Shown: positions 1 through 13,582, numbered from the stretch's first letter. The stretch is DNA of 64,000 nucleotides from Toxoplasma gondii ME49 (GCF_000006565.2 NC_031477.1:2450043-2514042); one strand, 5' to 3'. The notes: generated by a model not told the origin, from the letters alone. A program made the numbers and translations.

Positions 1-3000
1 CTCGAGGAGTGCGATGCAGCGGCGCAGAGGAGGAACAGAACGATCGAGAAGGAGGCGACACCCGAAGAGACGAGCCGTCAGAGAACGGACGGAGTGGTCA
101 AGGCGTGCCTGAAGAAGGTGCGACGTAATCGCGATTCTCAGTTTGCTACCAGTTTCAACCGAAGGCGGTCTGGAGGCCCTCAGCGGGGGGGCAAGATTTC
201 GAGATGTGCATGTGTGCCGTTGAGTTCGTTTTGTAAGGCCTGCGAGGGCCTCCCGCAAGGACGGCCAAATGTGCAAGTTCGTGTTTTTCTTGACTTTCGT
301 TACAAAACGTGAGTGCAGAAGGTTTAGAGACAGAGGAGACAGAGTTCGGTGAGAAGGTGCCGCGGGCGTCTCTGCGTCCTCTGATCTTCTTTGTCTTGTG
401 CAGACAAGCAAGAGGGCGACACAAATGAAGCAGAGGCCGACCCGACACCGAAAGCTTCTCGACGAAAGGGAAAAACGAAACTCGAATTCGAAGGAGTCGA
501 TGGTACAGACAGCTCAGTGCAGAGCCAACATCGGCGGTGGCTCATGAAAAAGCGAGTCTCTTCTCTCAAGCGGTTGCTGAAAAAAAGTTGGCGGCGGCAT
601 CTGTCTGAGGACCAGCGGCACAGCCTGGATGTCCTGCTCCCGGAGATCTTCCAATTTCATTGGTGAGGCTCTCGTGGGAGTTAAGAGGCGAGCCTAGAGA
701 GTCAAACCATCTATCTGCTGTCCTAGTCGTCTCAGGCCACGCGTGCACGCACCGTCTAGACAGGAGGCACTGCTCAACCCCGCTTTTGTTCTAAATAGTG
801 GTGTTGCCAGTTCTCGGGATCCCGCACGGCGCTTCTCTGCTAGTTTCCGGATCCTTAATATTTTCTTCTTGTTTATCAGAAAAGTGCTAGTTTCTTCGCG
901 CATGGTTATCATGGCAGTTCATCTGTTTCTCCCTTTTCAGGCATCTTGTATGCTGGCTGAAGGCGCAGGCAGCGGTCTCGACAGGCGCCGAGAAAGTGAC
1001 CATGCAAGACGCAATTGTGTACCAACAACGAAATCTGTATCCGGGACTGAATGCTGCTCTCGGGTGGTCACTCGACGAAATGGCGGAAATTCTGCTCTTG
1101 GCTTACCAGGATCAGCCCGACAAGGTGAGGAGTTCTGTGAATGTACGCGAAGGAAGACGCGACGCGGAACCGCATGCTCGTGGCACAAGGTGTCAGTGGC
1201 GGCATCCCTGGCATGCGTCTGCTTCATCCGCTTTGCTGGTCGTTCCACGAACGCAGCTGTAGTGTGGAGTTCCGCCAGCATTACGCAGGACGGCATGCAC
1301 TCTACACATGCGCCGATCACACAGGTTGCCTGAGTTGTACGGGTGTTTCGGATGTTTTCGCAAGCAGTCTTTAGGTCAGCACGGCCGAGCAGCATCTAAT
1401 CGACTAGCGGCGCTCCCAAGAGTGGCGAACAGCTAGGGAACTTCGGGGTGTGTGTATTGTGTAACGGACATCGTTTGGGCTGAGGGTGTGCAATCTTGCC
1501 GCCGGTGGCATGTGTCAGACATGTTGCTTCGCTGCTCGCGGTTGCTTGCGCTGAGTTCGTTCGCTTGCCTCTCCGGTGCGTGTGAGCCATCTGCAGCCGA
1601 TAAAAATGTCGCCTACCAGCATGAAGGCATTGATTCAGGACCGCTCGATTTTGGCTGCGTACGACGAAGCTGTGTCTATCCTTGGCACTCTGTTCGAAAC
1701 GAATCACCAGTTTGTGACAGACGTGACAAAGAAGTTGAGCATCCTGTCAGACTGGATCCGCGGGTCTGGACTCGAAATGGACCCCCTAGCCTCTCCGTGG
1801 CTAAATGCAGGACATCGTTTCTTTCAGAGATCCTACAGTGGACGGACTACCCCCGGTTTGCTTTGCATGTCTGGCAGCGCACCGTCGTGGGCCATTGTGG
1901 AACGCAGTTTCCAACTTCCTAAGCTGTGATCCGCCTCACGGTTGGTAGGGGCGGTGAGACGCACCCCTTGTCAGTGAAATGTGCAGCCTGTGACTTCCTG
2001 AACGGAATCGAAGCCGCCGATGCGCACACCAGTGCTCAGCTGTTCTTCTTTTCCCAGTGGCCAGTGAGACGTGTAATAGAATGAAGACGGATATCTAGTC
2101 AAGTGTGTCCGCTTATGGCACTGCCTGTCTACAAGGAAAACAGAGCAGATGCCAGCTACGTCTGGACGCAACGTCGCTACGATGTTGGCCATGGGGGTGC
2201 GCCGGACTGGCACGACAGGGAGGTGTACATACACCCGTGGAGTGTGGGCAAACGCTGAGGTGCCTCGATCGACTAGTGCGTCGAACCAGGCTGAGTAGCC
2301 AAGAAGGGTCAACGCCCGTGCCGGAGTAAACGCCGGTCTGTGCATGTGCATTGAACGCTCTCGAACTGTTAACGTCGCTAGGTACTGTAGAGACGTTAAG
2401 CAACGTGAGCGATAAAACCAGCGTCGTTAAGGCAATCGGCGTAGTGTGTCCAGCGGAATTCGATCTGCATATCGGCAGAGTAAGGGGGCTGCGAGGCCAC
2501 TCTGACGATCAACTTCTTACGCATGACCTGGTGATGCGTCACCATCAGAAAACCCATTTATTGTCGAAGGTCAAAGATATGTGCTGGACTAACTCCCCGA
2601 AGGTGGAGGGCCTACATATCTGGTTACACTGTGTGATATCGAGCGTTATGCCCTACGTAACCTAAAACGATTCCCCGTGCTTCGGTAACGCAAAGGACTT
2701 CAAAACGTAGAAGCTGGTTGAGGGGCCAAGAAAACAAGGCAGGAAGCTTGTCTTTCTAAAGAAGTGTGTAGAGAGCGTCTGGGTTGTTTCGTTGTCTTTT
2801 GGTGAGATGTGACAAAACAACGGACGCGCAAATGAAGTTGAAACACCCTACCGCAGGATGACACGAGAAATCATCTGAGTCTACCACCCAACTCGAGGTG
2901 CCAAACATATTGTGTTCGAACTTTTTTCGGGCACCCGAAGCTCTGTCGGTTGCATACACTGAAGCTGTCACTCATGTGGCGTCGGAACCTCAACTTGCCA

Positions 3001-4965
3001 ACACTTGAGTGCACTGTCGAGGAGCGGAACAGCGCAAGCCAGGCGCCGCAGAACAGAACTATTATGTGCCCATCCAGCCGGTGTGCGCTCGTCTTGAATC
3101 TTGATCCTCGTGTCTGCCAGCAGCAAAATATACATGCTGCGGCATTTGCAGCACAGCACTCACGGAAAGACGCATAGTACGTAGACGAGACTCTCGCATC
3201 ATGTGCCTGATTCGCCGATATGGCCATTGCCACCGGTCAATACATTGGATCAAAAGCATCATGTACCACGGGCGGGTCACCGCCGTTTCTGCTTTTCGAG
3301 TTGCACAGGAAAGCCAACAGATGTACGACCCAAGGATTCAACCGAACGTCGAAAAATTCACGGTCGTTGAGGGTCGGAGTTGCGCAATACAAGCAGGAGG
3401 TCTCTTTCGGTTTCTCATATGCTCGTTTTTGGCTTGCTGAACCGCGTCCCCAGGTAACGCCATCTGGCCACACATCTCATGCAGCATCTGGTCCCGATGC
3501 CCTAGGGTCACTACATGTGCGAGAGCAAAGGCCCTTGACCATCTCAAACGGGAACTCGATCGGTTTCCCTGTCGTAAGTTTCGCCGCAAAAAGTGTCTGC
3601 GCCCCGCGGTCAATTCTGAGGCTACCGCCTGATCTGCCGCTATAAATTAGGGTGATAGCGCGCTCCAAATTCACCCGTTTCGCTCGTGCGTGTGCCACCA
3701 CCGGGCACCACGCATGAGAGAAGTCCTGGTAAATTGCACACTTCGGCTGCAGACATCTTGCAGACGTGTAACGACAAGGCGCCATGGGGATTGGACGTCT
3801 GTCTTATCATCGATTCGTATGAACGCTGTTTCACTTGGGAGCGAAATGCTGTTGTCTCCCCAGATGTCTTCAATTCCATGGAAGTACGTACGTGTGAGTG
3901 TGTGTCTACGTGCCTCTGGTTTGTTTCGCAGGCGTGCACGTCGGATCCATGGCAACGGTGTTTCGCAGCGTTAGTTCCGCCTTGGTCACGATGTTCTTCT
4001 CTTTTGAGTTAGCCTACGCGTCAGAAATCTCTCTGTGTACACTTTCGGGGCAAACCGGATGGAGCGAACGTTCGGGTGACCACCGAGGTCGAGTATGTAC
4101 AAAAGCACTTCGCTTCCAACAAGCACAGATTGTGCCGCATACGAGCCCCTCCGTCCGGACGACTCCCTCCTGACGAAGCTTCGGGAGGCGACCGCCTGGA
4201 GTGGCCTGATGGATTACCTGGTAGGCACCCCCTCCAGTGTCACTGTGCCTCGCCAGATTACGGTGTAACTTTCTTTGGAATCCAGCGTCTACCTGCTTGT
4301 TACCTTCAAAGCGCCAAACAGTGAAGTGCCTTCAGACGGCGTTTCCTGCAATGAGCACCATTGTCTCAGCGCTAAACAGTGCGGAGTGAGAGCAAGTACG
4401 TGTATCTAAGTGATGATTGGCACAACACTGTAGGAGATTTCGATCCATAACAGACAGCACTGCATGAACGTTGCGTGTAGCGGTGAGGATCCTGCCTTAG
4501 CGGGGGCTGTACAGAATCTAAGTTCCTGCAGAGGGTACAGAAACTAGTGCAACTGATAACCTCTGCACGTTATGAAGACTCCCGCGCGTGCGGAAGTTTA
4601 CAGGAGTATCAGCGTTGACAAACTATTGCTTCCTTTTTCGCATCTGGGACCAACACATGCGGATGTGCTTTAATTCTTAGTGCACTGAAGAAGGACCCCC
4701 TTTTCAGAGGATACCCACTCTGTCTGACGCCGTTTCTTCGAACCCGTCCCGTTTCTTGGCTACTGTATTGAGCAAGCGTCCGCTTGCTGACATCTCTGCA
4801 GCCACTCCATCTGAAGCTGAGCTGGTTTTACGCGGTGTGTTCCAGGGCATCAGCATATCAGTTGAGGGCCGGCGAACGGCCTTCTTCCGTGCTCCATCGA
4901 GCTCTGTTATCGTCCTTCAGCCCGTCGGAAAGCATGGGGCGCCTGTGGTCCTCAACGCCCCTTGA
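1..4965 (+). CDS. unrecognised multi-exon protein, 5' partial
   Basis: I do not recognise this protein. Phase-consistent exons are 1..117 (open at the window edge), 404..662, 941..1124, 1597..1763, 1828..1944, 3397..3453, 3485..3573, 3753..3893, 3932..4075, 4129..4220 and 4708..4965 (stop TGA). Together they give about 540 codons in one frame. The first exon is an acidic linker. Exons 404 to 1944 encode a mostly helical, Leu-rich segment with a basic patch (MKKRVSSLKRLLKKSW). Later exons carry conserved-looking blocks such as KALDHLKRELDRFPC and WGLDVCLIIDSYERCF, a hydrophobic stretch (SALVTMFFSFELAYASE) and a compact tail ending VVLNAP. Weak points are the donor GTCTGG at 1764, the 1.45-kb intron 1945-3396 and the 53-bp intron 4076-4128. 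A second gene starting at ATG 3419 is a real alternative; it would encode about 252 residues. No known domain could be assigned. Confidence 0.5.
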
Positions 4966-6684
4966 CATTCTGTGTATCCCAAGAGTGTTGCTGCAGCCAA
5001 ACTACTAATACGTTCCCTAGGGAGTGAAACTGAGGTTGCGTGCTGCTGACCACACGATGGAAGGATCATCCTAGCATCTAACCAGTAGTTTCCTCTCTCT
5101 GTTAATACGAGGAATGCCAGTAATCCAAATAACACGCCCAGAACATGACCGATGTGGACCAACCTCGATGTCGTATGATATTGAAATCAACACTTTTAGC
5201 TGTCACACATGGAAGCGAAGCCGGAAGTGAAACTGCTAGAAGTGTGGAGTGCCATAAAGGAAGCCACCAGTGTTGCCTCGTCCGCTCGTCTATCCCAAAA
5301 CTGCGCTAAGGAGGGACATGCTTCGGATTCACCTAGACTGACCCCCGCACCCGTCAGACGGCTTCTGCCTCCCATCACGCAGGAACTCTTTCATCGCTGT
5401 GGTTCTGCGTTGTGGTGGACTAGCAGCTGCATTTTACGAGAGTATTTTCAAGTCTAAAGTCTCTCGCGGTCTCACCCGAGCGCCCAGATGAAAGCTCACT
5501 GCAGTCTTTGTCTTTCAGACTTAAGGCCGTAGACAGCCTCGTACCTCCTCCGTGTCTTTGCCACGGCATTCTTCGCAAAACGAGTTCTCCACAGTGAACG
5601 TCAAGGGGGCACACAGCGAGAGGCACAGGCTCTCCGTTTTTCCTGAGCCTGAAACGGTCACTGTGGCGCATTCAGAGGCACACTCACACGCGCGCGGCCT
5701 GACACTTAGGCGGTTCAACTTTGCGGTTGTGACGCGTTTCAACCGACACAGAATCGCCGCGTTTTCTGGCTCCGAGACGCGCAAAAGCAACCAAAATTCC
5801 AAACATATTTCCGCGGCGGCCATGACAAGAGAGTAAGCACCAGAGGAGGTGTAATTTTCGACGAGCAAACCACGTTGTTGACTATCTGCTGGCACATCGC
5901 CTTTCGAGAGAGCTGCGTGCGTCCTACCGCCTACTACCGTTTTACGCGCCTCCCGCTTGGATGAATTTTGCTGTGCCTGGAACGCTTCGCCACTTCCACA
6001 ACCGCGAATCTAAACACACCGGGGACGCGTGTCTCTTCTTCTGTCTTAGTCACTGCCTGCTTTTCTCGAATGACAACGCGGCGCGGCCGCTGCTGTGAGC
6101 ATGCATCTCGTGCACATCCCGTCCTCATCACGGGTGCACCGAAGGAACTGGCCGTCCTCTTGAGTTTCTTTGGAAAACTCGTAGTATGCTCCGTCATTTG
6201 GGCTCCGTTCCGTTCTTTTCTCGCTACCGTCCTCAGAGAGTCAATTTTTACGGCGAGTGTGTGCTGCTCAAAAACCAGGTTCCAGGTTCCACTGAGGACT
6301 TGACAACTTAACGTGCGGCGGCTTCGATTCCTGGAAATCGTTCAACGAATTTCTCCTTCTTAGTCTCGATCTGCAGCCTTGCAAAGGTCCACTGTCTCTC
6401 TTGGGTTCCTGCGAGGCTGCTGGCGTTTCTTCGCTGCACTCTTGGCGAAATAAATTGTCCAATTCCGCGCTGCTGTGCGTAGGTAACCCCGCAGACAGCA
6501 ACCTTCGCCTGCGGCGGGAGCGCAGTGGAAAAGGACTCGCAGATGAGTTTGCTCCTCGCCGTGAAGGCTTTCTTCGTGTGAGGCCCAAAACCACCAGGCT
6601 CTCCAGAGTGTATTTCCCGCTGGACGCACATGCCTTAACGAAGGAATGCAAAACTAACAAGACCTAATCTCCACATTGACGACG
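4966..6684. other. intergenic region between two + genes
   Basis: This 1.7-kb stretch lies between the stop of the left-edge gene and the ATG of the UAS-UBX gene. It should hold the 3' UTR of the first and the promoter and 5' UTR of the second. An 82-codon reading frame starts at a real ATG at 5209, but it has no splice partners, no recognisable similarity and no clear coding bias. I did not call it. I see no RNA gene here. Confidence 0.5.
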
Positions 6685-9600
6685 ATGGAAGACGCCCCTG
6701 GGCCGAGAAGAGACCGCGAGTACTCCGAGGCAGCTGTTGCCTCTGGAGTCGCCGGCCGCGATGATGAAACCGAGAAGGTGAGTGCTCGAAATCCCCCTTG
6801 GTTCTTTTGTTTTCTTTCTCGACACTCTGTGGTTTCCTCCTTTCAAACATTCCCTCTGTTGCCATCTTCCCTGCGTTGTCCCGTCGTTTTGCGGGTGTTC
6901 CTCCACTGGGCATTGTATTTATCGTGTTTCCCTCGTTCCTTCACCGTCGTTTTGCTTTTGCGGTCATCTTCGATGCGCGCTTGCGCATCTGTGCTGTCAC
7001 TGATGCCTCACATCCTTTCCTTCCTACGTCCTCGTGAAGACAGCGACTTCTCTTCGCGGAACTTCCTTTGCATGCATTTTCTGGCCCGATTCTCATGATG
7101 TAGAGGGTCACAAAGTCGAATCTGAATCTTCTTTCAAGTCTTCAGGACGCATCTGCAGAGATGCCGTTTCGTGTCTTCTTGAGTGGTTGCCAGTCCCTGT
7201 TCTATCTGGACACCGATTTCTGTCACGATATATCTCCCTTTATCGCTTAATGTCCATTTACCGGTATTCGCAGCCGCGTTTCTGTATCTAGCGGTATCCA
7301 TCTCTCTGTACACATATCTGTGTACAATCGCCATCTATATCTATCCGTCTAACCGTACCTACCTAGCTGTCTATCTGTCTATCTATCTAATTAGCTCCCT
7401 GTACCTACTACCTTTTGTCTATCTATTTATCTCTCTCTGTCCGTGTCTACATCTACCTCTACGTGGAGCTGCGTGTATCTATCCCTTTGCCTTCCTGCAA
7501 ATGCGGCAAGACGAAAGAACTCGCTCCACTCTCCACTCTGCCTTCGTGATTTGTTGAGTTTTCTCTCTGCTCTTCTCCACCTCCCCACATGCACGCTTCA
7601 GTTCCCCGCTTTTTCTTTGTCTGCATGCGCAGCTTCCACGCCGGAGAAGATGCGTGGATGCCCCGACTTCTTCTCCTGCGCATCATTCTTCCTCTTCTTC
7701 TTCGTCCTCTTCTTCTTCGTCCTCTTCTTCCTCTGCGTCTTCTTCCTCTGCGTCTACTCCGTCTCCCTCCTCTTCTCCTTCGGCCTCTTCTCTTCCTGCC
7801 TCTTCTTCGTCTTCGGAAGCAGAGAATCCTGGCGCTGGGAGAGAACTGGGCGGAATTTCGAGACTTCCAAGCGCCGTCAGGTTGATGGTCTCCTGGCCGG
7901 TGTGTGCGCTTCGACAGACTGTCCAGCTTCTCCAGGCTGTGGCGCAGTGGCTTTCGCGACTCATCGATCTTTTTTGTAAGGAAGAACAGATCACCTCCGC
8001 AGAGCGCAACAGCTCCAATAGGAGGACAGGGCGGGAGAGAAGACACGAGACACCGAGGAGGTAGGAAGAGGACATGAAGCGAAGGATCGTCGCCTGCCTC
8101 TTCCCCGCGACTCGGCATTCCGCGTTGACAGAGCGTGTGACAAAAGCAAATATCGCACTTGGAAGTCGTGTGGATGCGAAGTCCGCTTCACGGACATGCA
8201 GAGACACGGACATGCAGAGACAGTGACGTCTCTCTCTTCTTCTCACGCGGATTTCTGTTTTTTTGCTCCTTTTGTCGCGATGTTTCCCCCATCGCACGGA
8301 TCAGGTGACGCTGCCCTTCTTTCCCTCTGTAGCCCACGGGTGGTCTTCTCCCGCTACTTTCGGTTTTTCTCCCTTTCTTCTCTCCTCCTCTTCTGCTTTG
8401 CTTGCTTCTCTGTTTTGCTCTTGTTTCCACCTTCCTTCTTCTCTTCTTCCCTTGTCTCTCCCTCTCTTTTTCTCCTGCTTCGCTACACCTGGTTCTGCGT
8501 GCTTCTGTTTCTGTGTGTTTTTCGCAGCCATGCTGCTCTTCCTACCAGCCCCCCAGCCTTTTGCGGTGGTCTACGAGCGCCAGTTCGGGCAGCGACATCC
8601 AGTTTTCTTCGCCGATTCCGCGCAAGAGGTCAGGAGCCTTCTTTGCCTTCTTTGTCGTCAACGATGGACCTCGAGAGTTTCTGTCTAGGCTCTTTCGAGT
8701 TTCTTCAGGAAATCACATCTCTTTCTCCTTCCCTTCTTACACGAGACGTCTCAGTCAGGCTGCGTGCGTATCCCACACAAACGCAGGGCAGGAACAGAAA
8801 CCTCCGTTTCCACGGGGATTGAAGATTCGCGGGGACTGCACCTTTCTCTCTGGAGAAGAAACCTCGCTCGTGTTCCCTGTTTCGCGTTTGTGAAGATCTC
8901 CCCTTTCAGGATTTCCTTCTTTTCAGGCCTTCGATACGGCGCGCCAAACTGAAAGGCTGCTTGCGGTGTACCTTCACGCCTCGCATAACGCGACCGCCGA
9001 GACGTTTTGCAGAGAGACCCTGACAGACGACCTCGTCATCGATCTCTTGGTGAGGAGGGGAAGTCCATGAAAAAAAACGCGGGGGGAAGAGCTCTCGCCT
9101 GCTTTCCTTTCAGCAGCTTCAAGGTTTCTGTCGTGTGAACGTGACTGGAAACCTGCTTGTTTTCTTCTCGCAGGGAGCAGGCCTTTCCCGGGCTCTTCCT
9201 CCTCCTCCTTGTCCGCAGATGTGGTGTCCAGCGCAGCTGTCGCGTTTGCAGATGGAAATGTGAACGTGGAAACCGTTGAGGAGCGCCCTCGACCCTTGCG
9301 CTCGCTCGGACTCGTTTTCCTCTGCAGGACAACATGTGCATTTTCTACGCGACAGACGCATCGGGTCCGTCCTCGTCCGAAGGCGCGCGTCTTGCTCGCG
9401 CCTTCTTCTCTTCAGCTTCTCCTCGTCTCCCCGCGTTTCTGCTGCTCTTGCCGCAAGCAGCAACGAGTCCTGCAGAAAACGCTCCCGCCTTCTCTTCTCT
9501 CTCTGCTCCTCCCGCGAACAGGCATCGCGTTCTGCTCGCTGCGCTGAGAAACGAAAGCCTCGCGGACACCGCGGGTCTCGTCGCCCTCCTCCTGCAAGCT

Positions 9601-12147
9601 CAAGAAAAACTCGAGGAAGTTCGAGAGGCCAAACGCAAGCAAGTGCGCGAACGCGAAGAAAACAGACTGTAAGCACAACAGGCTCTCAAAAAAATTAAAT
9701 CGCACATATGTACATATATATGTTTGAGGCGCATATATATATACATATATATTTATATATATATATATATATAGATATGTAAAAGTATATGTATATGCGT
9801 ATATTTGTACAAATCTGTATGTGTGTACGTCTACACATGCATGTGTCGTGCAACGTAGCGTAGGTCGCCTGGAAGACTTTATGTCGTGAGAATCGCCGTG
9901 AGTCTGCTGCATACAGTTTGCGTTGGCCTTTGGACGCTGATTGGTCGAGGTATGGGACGCTGTGAATCCTCTTCTTGGGGCATCTTTTGCTTTTTCCCAG
10001 AGGAAGTTGTCGGATTGTTTTGTGTGCTCGCAGGTTGCGAGAAGAGCAGGAGCGCGAGTTTGCGGAGGTCATGCGCCTAGAATCAATCAAGTGAGTCTCG
10101 TCAGACTTCTCGCCTGTTGTGGCTTTTAAGCTGCCAGCTTCTTCGCTCCTCCTGTTTCTCTTTTTCTTCGCTGGGCCGTGCTCAGAGGCGCGCTCTCCTC
10201 CGCGAGCTGTGTCGACAGTGATAGTATCGCCACTAGATCCACGCATCTCTTTTGACTCGCTTGCTTCCAGACGAGAGGAGCTGGAGAAGAAACGACAGAA
10301 AGAACAGGCGAGGCGAGACCGAGAAGCGCAGAGAAGGGAGGCCGCGGCCGTCAGACGCCGGGAGAGGCGCGTGTATGCCGAGAGACTGCGCGAACAGGAG
10401 ATGTCTGCCTCGGCGTGCAGCGAACAACAGACAGCGGTGAGGACAAGGCTTTTTTTGCACACATAGAAAGCGAATACAGTCTCCACTGCATGCTTGCGTC
10501 GCGGTACCTGGAACTGCGCCTTCACTCCTATATCTCTCTATATTCATATGCGTTGATCGGATTCCTTCTTTTACTTACGGTATACTTTCAACCACGCGTA
10601 TCTGTGGTTTCCACGTATACATCTTTTAATGTATATCTGCATATATGTATGTATGTGTGTATGTATCGAGCAGATCTGTTTGCGGCTGCCCAGTGGCTCG
10701 CGCTTCTCTCGGCAATTCCCCGCGCAGACATCTCTGGAGGAGCTGTACCTCTGGGCGGACTGCCTCGCTGAATTTACTGAGGTGCGACACACACAAGGTG
10801 GACCAGACACACCCAGAGAGACGGAGGTGAACCCGTCTGCTGCCCACATCCTCGTACATACACATATATACACATATGTACACGTACAAATACGCATATA
10901 TATATATATATAGATATGCATATATATATAAATATAGATATATATGCATATATAGCAGCGTATACGTCTCTGGATTCCTTACGTAGATGAAAGAGACACG
11001 GATAAGGGAGACTCAGGTGGAGACAGGAGAAGACAAAGAAATTTTTGGAGGTCTCTTTTTCAAGGCCTGCGTGGAGTGTTCCGGGAGAGAGGCCTAGCGA
11101 TCAGGAAAGAACTCGACAGGTCGCGCGACAGAAAGAAATGCGCGTTTTTCTCTGTCAGGCGTTCTCTTTGGACTGGTGTGTTTTCTGTCGAACGAACGCG
11201 TCTCATCTTCGAGAGTCGTCCGCGTTTTCAAAGGCGTTCGTGAACCACTCGACCGCAGCATGCAGAAGAGGCAGTGCACGCGCTGCTGCATGCCCTCGCG
11301 TCGCCTCCAGTCTCTTCTTTATGGCCTTACGCCTTTGCTTCTTGGGGCACCCTGCGGGCCGCTCTCATTTGCCTTCGAAAGAAGACAGCTGCCGTCTCAT
11401 CGAGCGATGGTTTTGTCTCTCCTTTTCTCCTTTTATGTTGTGTTGGGCTCACCGCAGAATGAGGAAATCGACATTCCGCTGAACTTCCATCTCGTTGTGC
11501 CTCCAAGGCGAACACTGCCGCGAGTAAGGCTTGCTCTCCAGAGGTAGAGAGAGGCTGGTCCTTGTGCATGCCTAAAAAAAGGAAAGAGAAACTGTCACGG
11601 TTTGTGGCTTTGACGCCCTGCAGTGTGTGTTGAAAACTGCGAGCAAGGCAGTTCACCCTCCCAGAAGACTAAAGCCAGTGAACGTCGATCCAGCAGTTTT
11701 TTCCTCTTAGCTTTGTGTGACCTGCGCGCGGGGGTCGTCTCCTCCTTCCTCATGCGCCTCGGAGGTTCCAGAGTCGGCTTCCTTCTTCGGTGCCCTGGAG
11801 TGTGTTGCTGAAGTCGCCTGGCTTCCGAGAAATTTTCGCCTTACTTTCGCCTGCGCCTTTTCTCGTCAGCTCTGCTTCGCTGCGGTATAACTGCCAGCCT
11901 CTCTCTTGCCCATGTTCTCTTCTCTTTCGTTCTGTCTTCTCTCCTGGCCGGAACGGATTTCGTTCGTGTCTGTCGGTCTGTTCTTACAGCTGCTGTCTCT
12001 TCTCTCCCATGCTCTCTTCGGTGTGTCTCCTTTCTTGCAACTTTCCGTTTCTTTGTTGCTCCATAGGGCGCAGCGACCCTCCTCGACTCCGACCTCCACC
12101 CGAACAGCGCTGTTCTGCTTGTCCCCACAGACGACGAAGACGAGTAA
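6685..12147 (+). CDS. FAF2/UBXD8-like UAS and UBX domain protein
   Basis: This is a probable p97/Cdc48 adaptor of the FAF2/UBXD8 family, which acts in ER-associated degradation and at lipid-droplet or ER membranes. Exons: 6685..6777, 7633..7975, 8528..8628, 8927..9049, 9328..9668, 10034..10090, 10271..10436, 10674..10781, 11458..11523, 12067..12147; 492 residues, against about 445 in human FAF2. Order of parts: a short N-terminus; a roughly 45-residue Ser-rich tract; an amphipathic/hydrophobic segment (VRLMVSWPVCALRQTV) where FAF2 has its membrane hairpin; a UAS thioredoxin-like domain (ERQFGQRHPVFFADSAQE, then LLAVYLHASHNATAETFC); a charged coiled coil (REELEKKRQKEQARRDREAQ); and a C-terminal UBX domain (RLPSGSRFSRQF, SLEELYLWADC, then LLDSDLHPNSAVLLVP). 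The UBA domain of animal FAF2 is not seen. Either it was lost or an upstream exon was missed. All exon phases agree. The family call is secure; the ER role is inferred from the family. Confidence 0.88.
7665..7815 (+). repeat. TCT/TCC trinucleotide repeat coding for poly-Ser
   Basis: An imperfect tct/tcc/tcg run inside exon 2 of the UAS-UBX gene codes for a Ser-rich, presumably disordered linker. On the opposite strand it reads as Glu/Arg-rich frames, which are shadows. Confidence 0.8.
9733..9778. repeat. (TA)n-rich microsatellite in intron
   Basis: An alternating AT tract with interspersed tacata, inside the UAS-UBX intron that follows exon 9328..9668. Confidence 0.9.
10861..10955. repeat. 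(TA)n/(TACA)n microsatellite in intron
   Basis: About 95 bp of tata/cata/taca repeats just downstream of the donor at 10782, within the UAS-UBX intron before exon 11458..11523. Confidence 0.85.
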
Positions 12148-13582
12148 AAAGAGTTTTTCTTTTTCCAAATGTCGACTGCCACCACCACGTCAGTTTTCGT
12201 AGCCGTGTCTGTATCTCTCTGTGCGCTGTCGGAAACGCTCCATGTCTCTTCTTTCTGCCTCTCTGCTTCTCCGTCGAGGCGTCTGCATGCCCCCTCTCTC
12301 TGTGCAGGAGATGCTTGTTTGTGTCGAGGTGGCTTCCTTCTGGCTTCTGCTTCGTCTGCGCATGCAAGAATACGCTCCGAGCGGTTCCGGGAATTCGTTT
12401 GTTTCTGCGCCTTGAGACAAGCACTGGCAAGTCCGTTTCCATTACCTGGCGTCCGTAGAAACTCGAATAAAATCCACGTGGGGTGTACATCCACCTGTTG
12501 GTAAAAAATCGTGTCTTGTTCTTTCCCCGTCTCCCGCCTCTCGCGCGCCTCCCGACCCCGGTTCTCTGTTTCTTCTCTCTGCGTCTCGGTTTCTCTCGCT
12601 GCACCGTTCTGCGCTCTTCTGAAAAAACGACACAGCTCTGAGCGCTGCCTCTCCACACGATGTCGCCAGAGGAGCCGGCCTCTTCTCTCGAGAAAAGCGG
12701 TTCTCTGTCCCCGCTGCCCCCACAAATCGATCTTCTGCGTTTCTGCCCCACTCGCGACACCGTGATCCCCAGGTTGCAGCGAGCCACAGGGAGACACGGA
12801 ACTCGGCAAGCAATCCTAGACGGACGTACACGGCAAGAGCGGCGGAACAGGAATTCCGGACGCTGTATGCTCGCCAGCCTTCTTCGCAGTTTCCTGCATT
12901 TGCATTTGCATGTGCGTCGCTGAACTGCTCATGAACTTGGAAGCAAGGACCTCTATACCGGGTCGAAGCCACTCGAGGTCCGCGACTCCTGCAGATGTGG
13001 AGCGTGGAAAGAGGCGCTGCAGAGTGTGCTGTGTTCGAGGAAAGGAAAGAGACGTTCACTTTTGTTTTTTGGTTGCTGCCTTCTAGGGAAAAAAGGAACA
13101 CAACGAAGTGCTCGCGGTGTTTCGAAGAACGAAACCGGTTTAACGGGGAGACCCGAGGCATTAAGAGACACGACACACAAAGCAACATCTGGAAGCTCGG
13201 AAAACGGTTTACGGGGAACCGAGAAAGGCAGACAGAGTGACGAGACAGCCGTGCATCTCTGCTGCCTGTGCGTACGGAACGTTGAGTTCTCCTATCTCAC
13301 CACGTTCGGCCACTGAAAGCGAAGAAGTAGACAGAGAACGGGGTAGCGACAAGGGCAAAGAAATGCACAGAAATCCTAGAACGACCACTGAAGGAGAAAA
13401 GAAGCAAGACGGACAGAAAGTCCTTTCGAGAAACTTGACTTGCACAAAAGAAGCAACCATGTGACTGCAGAGAGAAGAAAAAAAAAGAAGACACGGACTA
13501 AAGAGAGGAAACGAAACCCCCCTTTCCGCAACAGAGACAGGGTGAATCGGATAACAAGAGAATACAGCGAAGTGCTCCCTTT
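12148..13582. other. convergent intergenic region, 3' UTRs
   Basis: This lies between the stops of the UAS-UBX gene (+) and the NKAP gene (-), so it should hold both 3' UTRs. It is pyrimidine-rich on the + strand near 12150-12700 and purine-rich after 13000. That produces long open frames on both strands, but I found no convincing coding exon. A near-copy of the recurrent palindrome lies at 12482-12495. Confidence 0.5.

Noticed and set aside
5209..5457. 82-codon + frame with ATG
   Set aside because: Short, isolated, no family resemblance and mixed third-position bias.
7459..8297. Long Glu/Arg-rich - strand frames
   Set aside because: They are antisense shadows of the TCT/TCC repeat in the UAS-UBX gene.
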